A stretch of DNA of 64,000 nt. It comes from Telopea speciosissima. Lineage: Eukaryota > Streptophyta > Magnoliopsida > Proteales > Proteaceae. The notes below the pieces were generated by a model. That model made no database searches and was not told the origin of the DNA. It worked only from the letters and a program-made list of their open reading frames with translations. Each line of letters opens with the position of its first letter. Positions within the stretch are counted from its first letter, which is position 1. The position numbers were made by a program, and so were the translations under genes. Shown here in pieces: positions 46,913 to 57,589 of this stretch. Location: positions 79,150-143,149 of the forward strand of contig NW_025317403.1 in the NCBI RefSeq assembly GCF_018873765.1, given 5' to 3'.

Positions 46913-49698
46913 AATAAATCATGAATGCTAACCCTTCTTCACTGGTTTCCCCATGGATTTCTCCAACAAACAATGAAGACAGATGTGACCTATGTGAGAC
47001 AAAGGAATAGAGAGAGGAAAAAGACCGCAAGAGGGAAGGATGGGAGGGAGAGACTTGGGGGAGGCAATGGATCTCTTTCTCTCTCTTTCTCTCTTAGGTT
47101 GTGTACTTGATTTCTAGATAAATCTAAAACAGGGAAGACAAAGATATCATTTTTACATTCTGAAACACCTAAAATGACCCATTGAAGATGCTTGTGATTG
47201 TTGGAAAAGGAATTTTAGAGGTGCACTATTCTCCCTCTTCTCTCCCATACTCTTTAAAGTATTTCTGAGTTATCTATTCAGTTCAAAAATTATGTGATTA
47301 CATCTGTTCTATAAAATCAGATAACTCAGTCAAAAAATTAAGTGATTACATCTGTTCTATAAAATCCAGCTCATATATTCTATACGTAATAAGATAATTT
47401 CTCACAGAAAAAAACCTGAGTTTCATAAAAAAACTGTTCTTGCCAATAGGATCTCAGTCTAGAGCATGTTGATGTGTAAACTTAAGTAATTTGATCATGT
47501 CTACGAAAATAGCACGGTAGATTACCTTCTCTATTGATTCCTAGAGAGCTATGTTAATCTTTGATCAGAGACATGAACAACTATTTATTACATTCAATAG
47601 AATAACTTAATTTTAGTCCAATGTTGTCCTTCCAAAACTCAAAGGAAGGTTTGCATTGACCTTGGAAACTTGCAAGTTGTTTTCTAAATCTAAAAACAAA
47701 TAGAGAAATAAACTGTGTCCAGATTTTCTCCAGAGTTTAGTAGCATGTTTTTATTCTTTCTTTTTTAATATCCAAAATTCTAAGAATTAAGTTTTAACTG
47801 GTCCGGATGGCAGTTGAGGTTTCTAATTAACATGCTATAAAGGATAACAAACTACACCAATATTGTTCTTTGCATGAACTTTTGATTTGCTTAATTGTCT
47901 AACAATTATATTTTACCATTTGGAAATAACAACCAGCAGCCAAAAATAAGTTTCTTATGATTTACCATCAGAACCTGCAGCCTAAACAGTTATTAGCTTC
48001 AACTTCACAAAAGACATGATTGATAATGATACAAGGTGTTACAAGGAAATAATCAATTACTTTGTGTTAAATGTTTCAGGGACACTCCAACCATCCCCAT
48101 TAACATATAGCTACAATGGCTAGATAAAAATACAACAAAATTCCCCAAAAACTGGGTACAGATGCTTGAAAACAAAATGGTAACCATGTCTTTCACCTTA
48201 GTTGCAATGATATGAAGAATCAAAAAGGTGTGGAGTGCGGTGTAGAAGAGGATAGCCAGGGTAAAATGTTGTTCCAAAGACCCCCCCAACCCGAAACGAA
48301 AAATCTCACCCCTATTGGATGCCCCTGCACACACTCTCATTAGCCCCCACATTGATGCAGAGGCCACTCAGCCTGGTAGCAATCTTCTCTACATTCAGAG
48401 AAACTCATCCTGATCATCATCAATATAATTTGTTAGAGAGGATTCAGACTAAGGGGCTTGTCTTGTTCTCTATCTAAAGTTCATAGTAGCACAGCTTGTC
48501 AGATCAATTCTTGTAGTAAAGTTGCTATTTCTTGAATTCAGTTTTATATTCAATTTGCAGTTGTGCACCAAGCATCATCCCCAGCTCATAGAAATTGGTC
48601 GTTTTCACTCAACAAAGATCATTCTACACACACACACACAACAACAATGATTCATCATTCAATTAGGTTCCTCTCCTCCCCCCTTTTCCTTTATCTAGGG
48701 AGAAAATTTTCTGCATTTCCATCAAAGGCAAATGTATAGTTTTACTGTTATTTCAAGTGGCACAAAAAACTATCATCAAACACATCGAAAGGAAAATGTC
48801 CCCATTTGTTTGGCATGAAACTCTGAGAAACACTATTAAGTAGAGCAGTTAATTGATGATACAAATTAGAACCATCCAGCATGACAGCATATGGTCCATA
48901 TATTCCCAAATTGTAGTAATCAAGTTCAGTGATTTTAAGACATTCCATCTGTCTATGGCAGTAGGTCCGTTCAGGTCCAGAATATTAAATCTCCCTACAA
49001 AAGTAACTTAAATCTATGGTTTCAAACATTAGGTATGTTAGATAAACTCTATAAAATCATTAAAAGGAAAAAGGTTTTGAATAGATATAATCATCCTTTT
49101 AGGTATTCTCACATTTATAGGATATATTGCTTTCCAAAATTCAATTCAATAACAAGCATTTGTACAACCGAAACTGCACCAATTTTCACTACTAAAGACA
49201 CTGCAGCTTCAACACCACAAGTTTAGAACCAAATACACCAAAGGAAGGTTTTCTTTCTTCCTTCTCTTTTACTTACCAAATATACAAATCAGCATATAAC
49301 CAATGTATCAAGTCATTGACACTAAGCAGCCTTTAAATAAAAGAAAACCTATCAATACACATAAATGCATAGAAAGTGACATCACATAACAAATATTGCA
49401 AATTTAATGCTCTAAGAATCCAATTTTACATAAATTTTACTTTCTATTCACCAAGGTTTTGAGTAGATTGAAATTAAACTGTAAATCCGGTACTAGCCTC
49501 TACTTAAGTAACCATATGCACCAGGATGACTAGGCAACAGATAAGTGCCTTCCTGCTGAGCATAAAACAGTTTACCTGAAGCATAAGAGCTGGACAGTCA
49601 AGTTCCTTGAAACCCTTGTAGAATCATTGACCTTAATTGTTGGTATACAGTCTCCATATAGACCTTGAGGCTTCAAACTGACAAAGAAATATTTAGAT
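46913..49698. other. Intergenic and 3' flank of mTERF C
   Basis: A 48-bp local tandem duplication sits at about 47284-47380 (GTGATTACATCTGTTCTATAA twice). From about 48640 the sequence is the duplicated mTERF 3' flank, resembling 37560-38640. A 66-aa minus-strand frame at 48748-48948 is broken in the paralogous copy, so it is not a gene. Confidence 0.6.
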
Positions 49699-50910
49699 CT
49701 ATTTGTCAAATTTCAAAAATTTGGGTATTTTACCAGTAGGTTCTTTCCACACTTCCTGAGTTCCATATCCTAGTTCTAGCAGACTAATATTCCCTTTGTA
49801 TAAATCCAAGAGTTGAGGAACTTCTTTCTCATATTTTGTCACAAACTTCTCCAAGAAAAGCTTCTCACTTTCTTTCAATAGATATCCCATTTGACGATCT
49901 TTCTTCATCAGACCTTTCAATATCAATACTCGAAAAACTGAACACCTTGGAAGAATTCTCTTCTCCAAGCTAAGCCCAAGAATGTCCGGGTACGTGAAGA
50001 TAACTGCCCGTTCCCAACCCATTTTGTTAAGAAAGAAATCTATATGTCTCATTATCCTCTTCTCAGACAGTGCCATAAAATTAGGGTACCTCCTAAATGC
50101 CATGAGAATCTCATTCTCAGAAAAACCCCAACTTCTATAAGCCTCCAATTTCTGCTTCCATGTCAATTTGTTGATTGATGTTAACACTTGGAGAGCACGC
50201 ATAAACATGTATTGTGAATGGTTGAAACCCATTAGCTTAATCTCCTCAACTATCTGTTTGAAGCGATCATTTTTAGGTGTCATCGATCTGGGACAGGATG
50301 TTAGTAAACGCACGATATTAGACTCCGGCACTCCATTTTCTCTCAAGATTGAAATATTTCGAGTCACAATCTTTATACCACAACTGATGAGACCAGAAAA
50401 ACGATTTAGACCAAAAACAACATTCTCCACAGTCCCAACTAAACTTTTCGAGAAATTAAAAGCAGGGATGATTTGGTTTTTTAAGCTAGAAAACAAAAGC
50501 CATGGGTCTTTGCAGAGTATTTTGGCGAGTTTAGGGCTCGAAACACCCTGGGAATGGAAGAACTCAAGTTTAGGCAGAAGGGTCTTTGTAGGACTGGATA
50601 CGAGCAATGATGGACACTTTCCAACGAGAGTGGAAATCTGGGCTTCGGTGAATCCATGGTTTCTGAAGAGGGTTAGAAATGAGTCTGGTCTATCAGAGGA
50701 TTCAAAATCAACCTTCTCGAATGCAGAAATGGCGGCTGCGGGTGATAGGCCACATGAGCTGATGAGGTAAGAGACAACGAAAGAGTTCTGATTTCTTGAG
50801 ATTTTTGAGAAGTATTTGAAAGATGAAGTGTTTTGCTGAAAAAACAGTTGGGTTGTTGAATCTCTTACCGTTCTCCCAATTGGGACTCTTTTGAAGAGGA
50901 AACTAAACAT
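49699..50910 (-). CDS. mTERF family protein, copy C (intact, 403 aa)
   Basis: Intact single-exon frame paralogous to copy B along its length. Starting at the ATG shared by all copies gives MFSFLFKRVPIGRTVRDSTT, a basic presequence, then mTERF repeats: CPSLLVSSPTKTLLPKLEFF, NISILRENGVPESNIVRLLT, KQIVEEIKLMGFNHSQYMFM, AYRSWGFSENEILMAFRRYP, MGWERAVIFTYPDILGLSLE, ILPRCSVFRVLILKGL, LEKFVTKYEKEVPQLLDLYK. It ends about 10 residues beyond B (KIPKFLKFDK). The frame is also open upstream to an ATG at 51003, which would add 31 residues; that stretch corresponds to leader with an upstream ORF in B, so I prefer 50910. Predicted organellar; specific target unknown. Sequence drift between B and C is moderate and both stay open, suggesting retained function. 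Confidence 0.88.
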   Translation of the reverse strand: MFSFLFKRVPIGRTVRDSTTQLFFQQNTSSFKYFSKISRNQNSFVVSYLISSCGLSPAAAISAFEKVDFESSDRPDSFLTLFRNHGFTEAQISTLVGKCPSLLVSSPTKTLLPKLEFFHSQGVSSPKLAKILCKDPWLLFSSLKNQIIPAFNFSKSLVGTVENVVFGLNRFSGLISCGIKIVTRNISILRENGVPESNIVRLLTSCPRSMTPKNDRFKQIVEEIKLMGFNHSQYMFMRALQVLTSINKLTWKQKLEAYRSWGFSENEILMAFRRYPNFMALSEKRIMRHIDFFLNKMGWERAVIFTYPDILGLSLEKRILPRCSVFRVLILKGLMKKDRQMGYLLKESEKLFLEKFVTKYEKEVPQLLDLYKGNISLLELGYGTQEVWKEPTGKIPKFLKFDK

Positions 50911-51003
50911 TTGGAAATTTACTAAAAACAACAACTTCCGAATTCTGATTACGAACTTACAGGGTTTTTCGAGAGCGCGGTTTCTGTTTCCAATTCCTTT
51001 CAT
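50911..51003 (-). promoter_or_regulatory. 5' leader of mTERF C, in-frame upstream ATG
   Basis: The minus-strand ATG at 51003 (MKGIGNRNRALEKPCKF) is the counterpart of the upstream ORF start in B and D but here reads through into the mTERF frame. It contains GTAAGTTC followed 31 nt later by TTTTTAG. Confidence 0.4.
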
Positions 51004-51159
51004 CGGCTCTGCAACTTGAGACCAAAGTTCTCGAAGTGTGAACGCTGCCTACGGACTGGACAGTAAAAATCCACGAAACCCTTTTGGCAACTGACGCTTT
51101 TAGGAGAAGCTGAAGGACCGTTTGGTAATGAAAACAATTCATAGAGAGCCAGAGTGCAA
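51004..51159. other. Upstream flank of mTERF C (paralogous to D flank)
   Basis: Matches 61430-61590 in order (GACCAAAGTTCTCGAA, TGTGAA(C/T)GCT, CGGACTGGA, AATCCACGAA). Probable promoter-proximal sequence duplicated with the gene. Confidence 0.5.
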
Positions 51160-51385
51160 GGATTTAAAAGTCGGAGATCTTATTCTCACCAAAAAACAAA
51201 AAAAAAAAAGTCGGAATCGGTCCGTCACTCCGTCCCACCGGAATTGGTCCTTGCCATTGGAATCGGTTTCAAAAACCCTTGAATCGGTTGTATTGGATCG
51301 TCCAGAGTTTGGGTCGATCACGACTCTCGATCGATTCCGAACGAAATTGGCTTAACCAGTGATCCGATTACCAATTCTTGAAACC
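51160..51385. repeat. Dispersed GAATCGGT-rich repeat, copy 2
   Basis: Same repeat as 45299-45500, ending ACCAATTCTTGAAACC and followed by the same ATGCATGAG flank. Confidence 0.65.
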
Positions 51386-53351
51386 ATGCATGAGTCTCTA
51401 GTTTTACAATTTGGATCCTCTCTGGCACATTGCATGTCCTGTGCTGTGCTATGCAGACACAAGGACGTACACAATGATCGTCTTACCCCTGCCTGAACGC
51501 CTTGCCTAAGTGAGGGTAAGACGGTCTTTGCATACGACCCTATGTCATACACGCAGGACCTTCCGAGGTAAAGAATTGGCTAATGAATTGCTTCCCTAAG
51601 AGCAAAATCAAAAACAAAATTACCCCTAAAAATCCGTGACACCTTTAACAACTAGCACTTTGGAGAACCTGTAGGCATGGTTTGTGATCTTGGTATCGGC
51701 TAGATCGGATCGGATCGGGATTGGATCGGCCGATACAAATCGGGATCGCCCAAACTCGGGCAAATATGATACTTTTGTCCTATTTTCTTATAAAAAAAAT
51801 TTTTAATTTTTTATATTTTTACCCCTATTCGTACAGCTGGATCGGATCGGATCGGTATCGAAATCGGTCCTGACCAATACCGATCCGATCCAGCCAAAAT
51901 TGGCCGATCTGATCCGATACCTCAAACCATGCCTGCAGGTCTGTTTTTAATTCAGGGTTTCAAATATCGTTGAATCTGATCGGGAATCGGCTGGTACCGA
52001 TTCCGATTTCTAGCATTTTGAGACTCCCCGATTTCTGCTGTTTCAGACCGATTATGCATTATTCAGCGATTCCTGGTTTTAAAACCCTAGCGTTTATGAA
52101 TCCAAGTCTGAATTGTTGGAGCTTATAAACTAGAAGATGTCTCGATGGAACACCTATGGACCTTAACTTTTTGCCACATTTCCAAGTTCCAACCCAAATA
52201 CATTTGGCAGGATAGATTAAATTTTTTTTTTACCGACAATAGCAGGATAAATTAAATTTAAAAACAGCTTACGAAAATAATTTTTCAGAATAAGTTTGCA
52301 TTAGAAATGAATTATGGTGGTGCATTGACAAGATCACAAGACTTCTCCAAGGCCTCCAAGAAGCAATGCTTGAGGCATTATGAAGCAATGTTTGAGGCAT
52401 TATGAAGCAAAATATCGGACCTTCTACGTGCCCCCAACCCTGTGACAGCTTCATGGGCATGGAAATCTATTGCGAATGTTGTCCCTCTTCTTCAAGTTGT
52501 ACTGAGGATCCTCCATGACATGGCTGCAACCTTCAATACTATAGATTCATATTGAACAATAAATCTCCTAGTCCCTCCAATATTCGCTAAGTAGACTCAA
52601 ACATTTTTTTAAAACTCAGACTATAATTGTTCAACACACAAAAACCCAATTATTAATTATCCAAATAGGTTCCTCCCCTACCCGTTTTCCTGATATAATC
52701 ATCCTTTTAGGTCTCCTCACATTTATAGGATATACTGCTTTTCAAAGTTCAATTCAATAACAAGCATCTGTATAACCGAAACTCCATAAATTTTCAATAC
52801 TAAAAACCCTATAGCTTCCACACTACAAGTTTATAATCAAATATACCAAAGGAAGGTTTTTTTTTTCTTCCTCCACTCTTTCTTACCAGTAATACAAATC
52901 AGCACAACCAATTTATCAAATAATTAACACAAAGCAGCCTTTTTAATAAAAGAAAACTTATCGATACAAATAAATTCATCGAAAGTAACATCCTACTAAC
53001 TAATTTTGCAAATTAATGCCCCAAGAAACCAATTTTACATAAATTTTATTTGTTATACACCTTCTAATGTTGAGTGAATTGAAGTTAAAACTGCAAATCT
53101 GGGACTAGCCTCTACTCAAGTAATCACACTCACCAGAATGACTAGGCAACAGATAAGTGTCTTCCTGCTGAGCTCAAAACAGTTCAACTGAAGCATAAGA
53201 GCTGGACAGTAAATTTCCTAGAAACACATATTGAATCATTGACCTTAATGGTTGCACAAAAAAAGAGTTATATATAGGCTCGTATACAGTCTCCATATAG
53301 ACATTGAGGCTTCAAGGTCACAAAGAAGCAATTAGATTTGTTTGTCAAGTT
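51386..53351. repeat. Intergenic: GATCGG-rich patch and 3' flank of mTERF D
   Basis: At about 51690-51930, multiple GATCGGATCGG and CCGATCCGATCC words face each other around an AT-rich centre, a potential foldback repeat. A GGAATCGGCTGGTACCG patch continues to about 52075. A short direct duplication (GAAGCAATG(C/T)TTGAGGCATTAT) lies at 52361-52405. From about 52680 the sequence is the duplicated mTERF 3' flank. No gene. Confidence 0.55.
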
Positions 53352-53590
53352 TCAAAGATTTGGGCATTTTACAATAGGTTCTTTCCACACTTCCTCAGTT
53401 CCATATCCTAGTCCTAGCAGATTAATATTTCCTTTGAATAATTCCAAGAGATGAGGAACTTCTTTCTCATATTTGGTCACAAACTTCTCCAAGAAATACT
53501 TCTCATTTTTTGTCAACAGATGTGCCAATTTAAGATCTTCCTTCACCAGACCTTTCAATATCAATACTCGTAAAACTGAACAGCATGGAA

Positions 53591-53595
53591 GAATC
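53591..53595. repeat. Target-site duplication (left) of copia element
   Basis: GAATC immediately before the TG of the 5' LTR; repeated at 59425-59429. Confidence 0.85.
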
Positions 53596-53888
53596 TGTTA
53601 GAGTTGTTAGAATATCTTGTATAGGGGTAGTTCTGTCATTGTCTAGTTATAAGACATGACTAAGTTGTATTTTTACTTTATTGTCTTATTTCTCCTTACC
53701 TCCCTAGGGAGGCTTGTGTAATTTGGAAGACTTAATGAATGAAGCTAATATGTGTGTTGAGAATCACTCTCAACACACACAATCGATTCTCCCATTCTCT
53801 TCTCTTCTTCTCATCTCTTCTCTCCTTCTTCTTCTTCTTGCTGTATACTCTTCTCTTACCAGATTCGATCTACCTTTGAGTTTCAACT
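53596..53888 (+). repeat. 5' LTR of copia element
   Basis: 293 bp, TGTTAGAGTT to TTTCAACT. It contains a pyrimidine-rich CTTCTTCTT stretch near the end and a repeat of TGTTGAGAATC and CTCTCAACACAC words that could fold. Confidence 0.93.
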
Positions 53889-53901
53889 TGGTATCAAAGC
53901 C
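53889..53901 (+). promoter_or_regulatory. Primer-binding site (initiator-Met tRNA type)
   Basis: TGGTATCAAAGCC directly after the LTR; the usual plant copia PBS is TGGTATCAGAGC. Confidence 0.85.
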
Positions 53902-54754
53902 AACATCTCTGGTTTGAGAGTCGGCTGAGCTCAGTCCTCATCTTCTCCTCTCTTTGGAACCCTATAAATGTAAAGGGGGTTCCATTGGAGGCTGTATATG
54001 TGAAACCTAGACTCCTTACAGTCTTGGGAGTGGTATTCCCTAAGTTGGAGAGAGTTTCGAGCTGCTTGAAGGTGACTTGAAGCAATGGAGGAAGCGGCAA
54101 GTTACCGCCGACTTGTGAAGCTTCTTCTTGGTTCTCCTTCTCTTCTCCACATCTTGGCATGAGACCTATTGGAGTTGCATCGCCTAGGGGTGTTGTTTCG
54201 AGACCCCAAAGCTCTTGGTTGTTGAAAAGAAATGCTGCCTTCTTTGCTAGATGTTTTTGAAGACTTGAAACCAGGCTCGTTTTCCGCCTGACCTAGGAGT
54301 GTCTCGGTTTCGATTCTGCCTTTGGCAGCTTGGATGACCTTGGAACTTGTCCCATTTGTGTCGTATGGGAGTGCTTTTTGAAGCCCTAAGAGCTGCCCTT
54401 GAAGGTGGAGGGTGGAGAGGACTGCTCTTTGTTTTCTCTCTTGCTACGGTATCGTGCTCTGCTGTTTTGTCTTCTCGAGGTCTGCTGTATTGGATGGCTG
54501 AATGTGATAGTATTACATCTTGATACACTTATTGGGTATTATGGACTAAAGGTTCTTGGCTACTAGCAGAATTTGGTTTGAGTTATACAAGTTTTTGCTC
54601 TTCATATGCTTGCTGTTTTTTAGGCTTGGCCTCAGCCTTGTGGTTTGGTTGATTTGGGACCATATTTTGTATTGGTCTGTCTCCTTGTTTTGGGTTGAGT
54701 ATACTCCCCACTTGCGCAAACAATTTATATTGATTGTTGAAGTATTTGCCTATT

Positions 54755-55640
54755 ATGTCCACTATGTCTGGACAAGATTCTGAGGTCAGTGGACCAATTA
54801 CAGCCGGCAGCCCAAGTGGTGGTTTCCCAACCATGGCTTCCTTTGATAACCCCAACACCCAGATCTCAGTTGTGAAGTTGGACAATACCAACTATTTGGA
54901 TTGGTCCCGTTCCGTGAAGTTGTCTCTACGTAGTAGGGGGAAGTTGGGGTACATTACTGGGTCTATCACAGCTCCTGCTACTACTGATGGGGTTATCTCA
55001 AGTGGGAGACTAAAAACTCCTTTGTCATGACTTGGCGATCTTTTCCATGAAACCCGAGATAGGTCGGAGATTTATGAGTAAGGAGACTGCTAAAGATATT
55101 TGGGATGGTGTATCCAGAATTTTTGATAGAGTTGGAGATTCCACGAAAGTGTATCAAATTCTCCAAAAAATCATTCATATGAAACAGGGTGATAGGAGTA
55201 TATCCGAGTACTACAACTCTGTTATTAGCTTGTGGGAGGAGTATGATCATTATACCAATCTCCGAGTTGTCAATCGAGGATCGAGGCAAAAGTCTACAGG
55301 AGCCAAGAAAAGGAAAGGATCCTTATTTTGCTTGGTGGTCTTAACTCTGAATATGAGCCCCTTCGCCAGCAAATCTTAGGGAGGTCTCCATTTCCATCTC
55401 TGGATGATGTGTGCAGTTATTTGCAAAGTGAGGAAACCCGGAGGACCACTATGGATATTGTACCATCAATAGAGAGTCGCTCTTGTTTCCAGTTCCCAAA
55501 AAGGCTGGAAAAGTGGGGGAAAGGCCGTGAGAGATACAAATGTGACCATTGTGGCAAGCTTGGACATACCGAGGACCGGTCTTTGGGATCTTCATGGGCA
55601 GCCCCCTGGTATGCGTGGTAGTTCATCTCATGCCCGTGGA
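54755..55640 (+). pseudogene. gag: copia gag (UBN2-type), frameshifted
   Basis: Starts MSTMSGQDSEVSG and carries ISVVKLDNTNYLDWSRSVKL, the entry of the UBN2/DUF4219 gag domain. A frameshift near 55005 moves to a second frame with ETAKDIWDGVSRIFDRVGDS and IIHMKQGDRSISEYYNSVIS. A further shift near 55300 leads to LNSEYEPLRQQILGRSPFPS and a zinc knuckle beginning CDHCGKLGHTEDR, whose last cysteine is lost to another shift (then LWDLHG in the next frame). Gag normally forms the virus-like particle and binds RNA; this copy is disrupted. Confidence 0.85.
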
Positions 55641-55714
55641 GGCAAGCGAGGGGAGCTAAGGCTCATTTGTGACATCGAGTCCGAGCCACCTGGACGCGAC
55701 TGCTCGATTCCCTC

Positions 55715-57506
55715 TTGGATGATATTGCAGGCCTACGTCGGTTGATGTCTCACCTTGGAGGGTCAGCTACTGGTTCTAGCTCTGGAGGGTTGACTACTTC
55801 TGCCTCAGCTCTGCAGGTCTCATCTGCTACCCCTACTGCATCCACTTGGATCATTGACTCTGGAGCTTCCGATCACATGACTGGTATGTCCCAGTTCTAT
55901 GATTCCTATTCCATTTGTTCTGGCCGGGACAAGGTAAGGGTTGCTGATGGTTCCCTTTCCTCTGTCTCTGGTAAGGGTAATGTGCGGGTTACTCCTTCTA
56001 TTTCCCTTGAGTCTGTCCTTCATGTTCCCGACTTTGCTACTAACCTATTATCAGTGAGTCACCTAACCAAATCCTTACATTGTTGTGTCACTTTCTTTCC
56101 TTCTTATTGTGTCTTTCAGGATTTGGAGACAAAGAGGGTTATTGGCAGTGGGGGCGAGAAAGGAGGACTCTATCTTCTTGAGCCACGATGCTGCTCAATC
56201 TCTTTGCTTATGTGGCTTATGTTTGTGGTGCACGACCGGAGTGCTTTAGGTCGTTATGCTTTGGCATCAACGTTTGGGTCATCCCTCTTTTGTTGTTATG
56301 AGGAGACACTTACCCCACTTGTTTACTTCCTTTCCTGCATCTTATGTTTTTCAGTGTGAATCTTGTATTTTTGCTAAACATTGTCGCACATCTTATCCTT
56401 ATCGTGGTAATAGATCTACTGCACCTTTTTCCCTTGTTCATACTGATGTTTGGGGGCCTTCTCCTACTACTTCCTTATCTGGTTTTCGTTATTTTGTTTC
56501 ATTTGTGGATGACTATTCTCGGTCTACTTGGACTATTTTGTTAAAACAAAAGAGTGATGTTTGTGATGCTTTTAAGGAGTTTTATCACTTTATCAGTACT
56601 CAGTTTGGTACTCACATCAAAATTGTTAGATCTGATAAGGGGGGTGAGTACATGTATGGGGGGCTCCAACAATTCTTTTCTGATAAGGGCATCATCCATC
56701 AACTGGCTTGTGTTGACACCCCACAGCAAAATGGGGTGGCTGAACGCAAAAACCGCCATTTGCTGGAAATCACTAGGGGCCTTCTCTTTGGTATGCACGT
56801 GCCTAAGACCTTCTGGTCTGATGCCCTTCTTACCGCTGCCTTTCTTATTAACCGGATGCCAAGTCCACTCCTTGGCTCCAAATCCCCCTTGGCTCTTCTT
56901 TCTCCTCAATCCTCAGTTTTTTCCTTGTCTCCACGCGTCTTTGGTTGTGTTTGTTATGTACATGTCAACAAATCAGCCCGCACCAAGCTTGATCCCAAAG
57001 CTCTCAAGTGCATCTTCTTAGGCTACTCTGATTCCACTAAAGGGTATAAGTGCTACCATCCTTCTTCCCGAAGGCGATTTCTCTCCAAAGATGTCACCTT
57101 CTTTGAGTCTATTCCTTTTTTTTCTTCTTCCCCTCGCCATTCTGTTCAGGGGGAGAGTATTAGCAGTGAACAGAATGCGGATGTCATTCCCTTCCTATCT
57201 CCTTTACCTACCTCTACTTCCCCATTTCTATTTGATATTGGAAAGTATAAAGAAGTGGATGTTGTGGATGATGCTGATGTTGATGGTATTGGTGATGGTG
57301 ATGCTAGCAGACAAAAGGAATACAAGGGGATAAGATTTAAAGAAGATGGTGTATTCACAAGAGGTGAATGCTTGTTGAAGGAAAAAGGGAAGCAACCATG
57401 GTACAAGCGACCCTGCCAAAACCCCTCTTTGGATCCACATCCTCGGTCTCATCCTCTTGATCAGGTAATTCCTCTCCTACGAATTAGATCTTCCCATTGC
57501 TATTAG
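55715..57506 (+). pseudogene. pol: copia protease and integrase, frameshifted
   Basis: Protease: WIIDSGASDHMTG holds the catalytic DSG (about 55850-55885). The gag-pre-integrase region is interrupted by a frameshift around 56240-56260. Integrase follows in one long open frame (56256-57506): the zinc-binding HQRLGHPSF with CESCIFAKH, then catalytic D (VHTDVWGP), D (VRSDKGGEY, normally SDNGGEY) and E (NGVAERKNRHLLE), and the C-terminal FGCVCYVHV and KCIFLGYSDSTKGYKCY core. Integrase inserts cDNA in the genome. All three acidic residues remain, but separation from RT and loss of upstream frame make it non-autonomous. Confidence 0.88.
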
Positions 57507-57589
57507 AAAGGGGAAGAGAACACTACTAATCCATAGCTTGATTTGTTTCCTATAACTCCATTTCTCCTACGGTGTTGCTTTTCCCTTGC

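Noticed and set aside
48748-48948. 66-aa frame downstream of mTERF C
   Set aside because: Interrupted by stops in the paralogous flank of B, so not under coding constraint.
50168-50770. 200-aa plus-strand frame opposite mTERF C (similar ones at 39360-39746 and 59677-60231)
   Set aside because: Antisense shadow of a conserved coding sequence. It recurs because the mTERF copies are paralogous, and there is no domain.
54247-54528. 93-aa antisense frame in the copia leader
   Set aside because: Lies in the untranslated leader between the PBS and gag, with no family resemblance.
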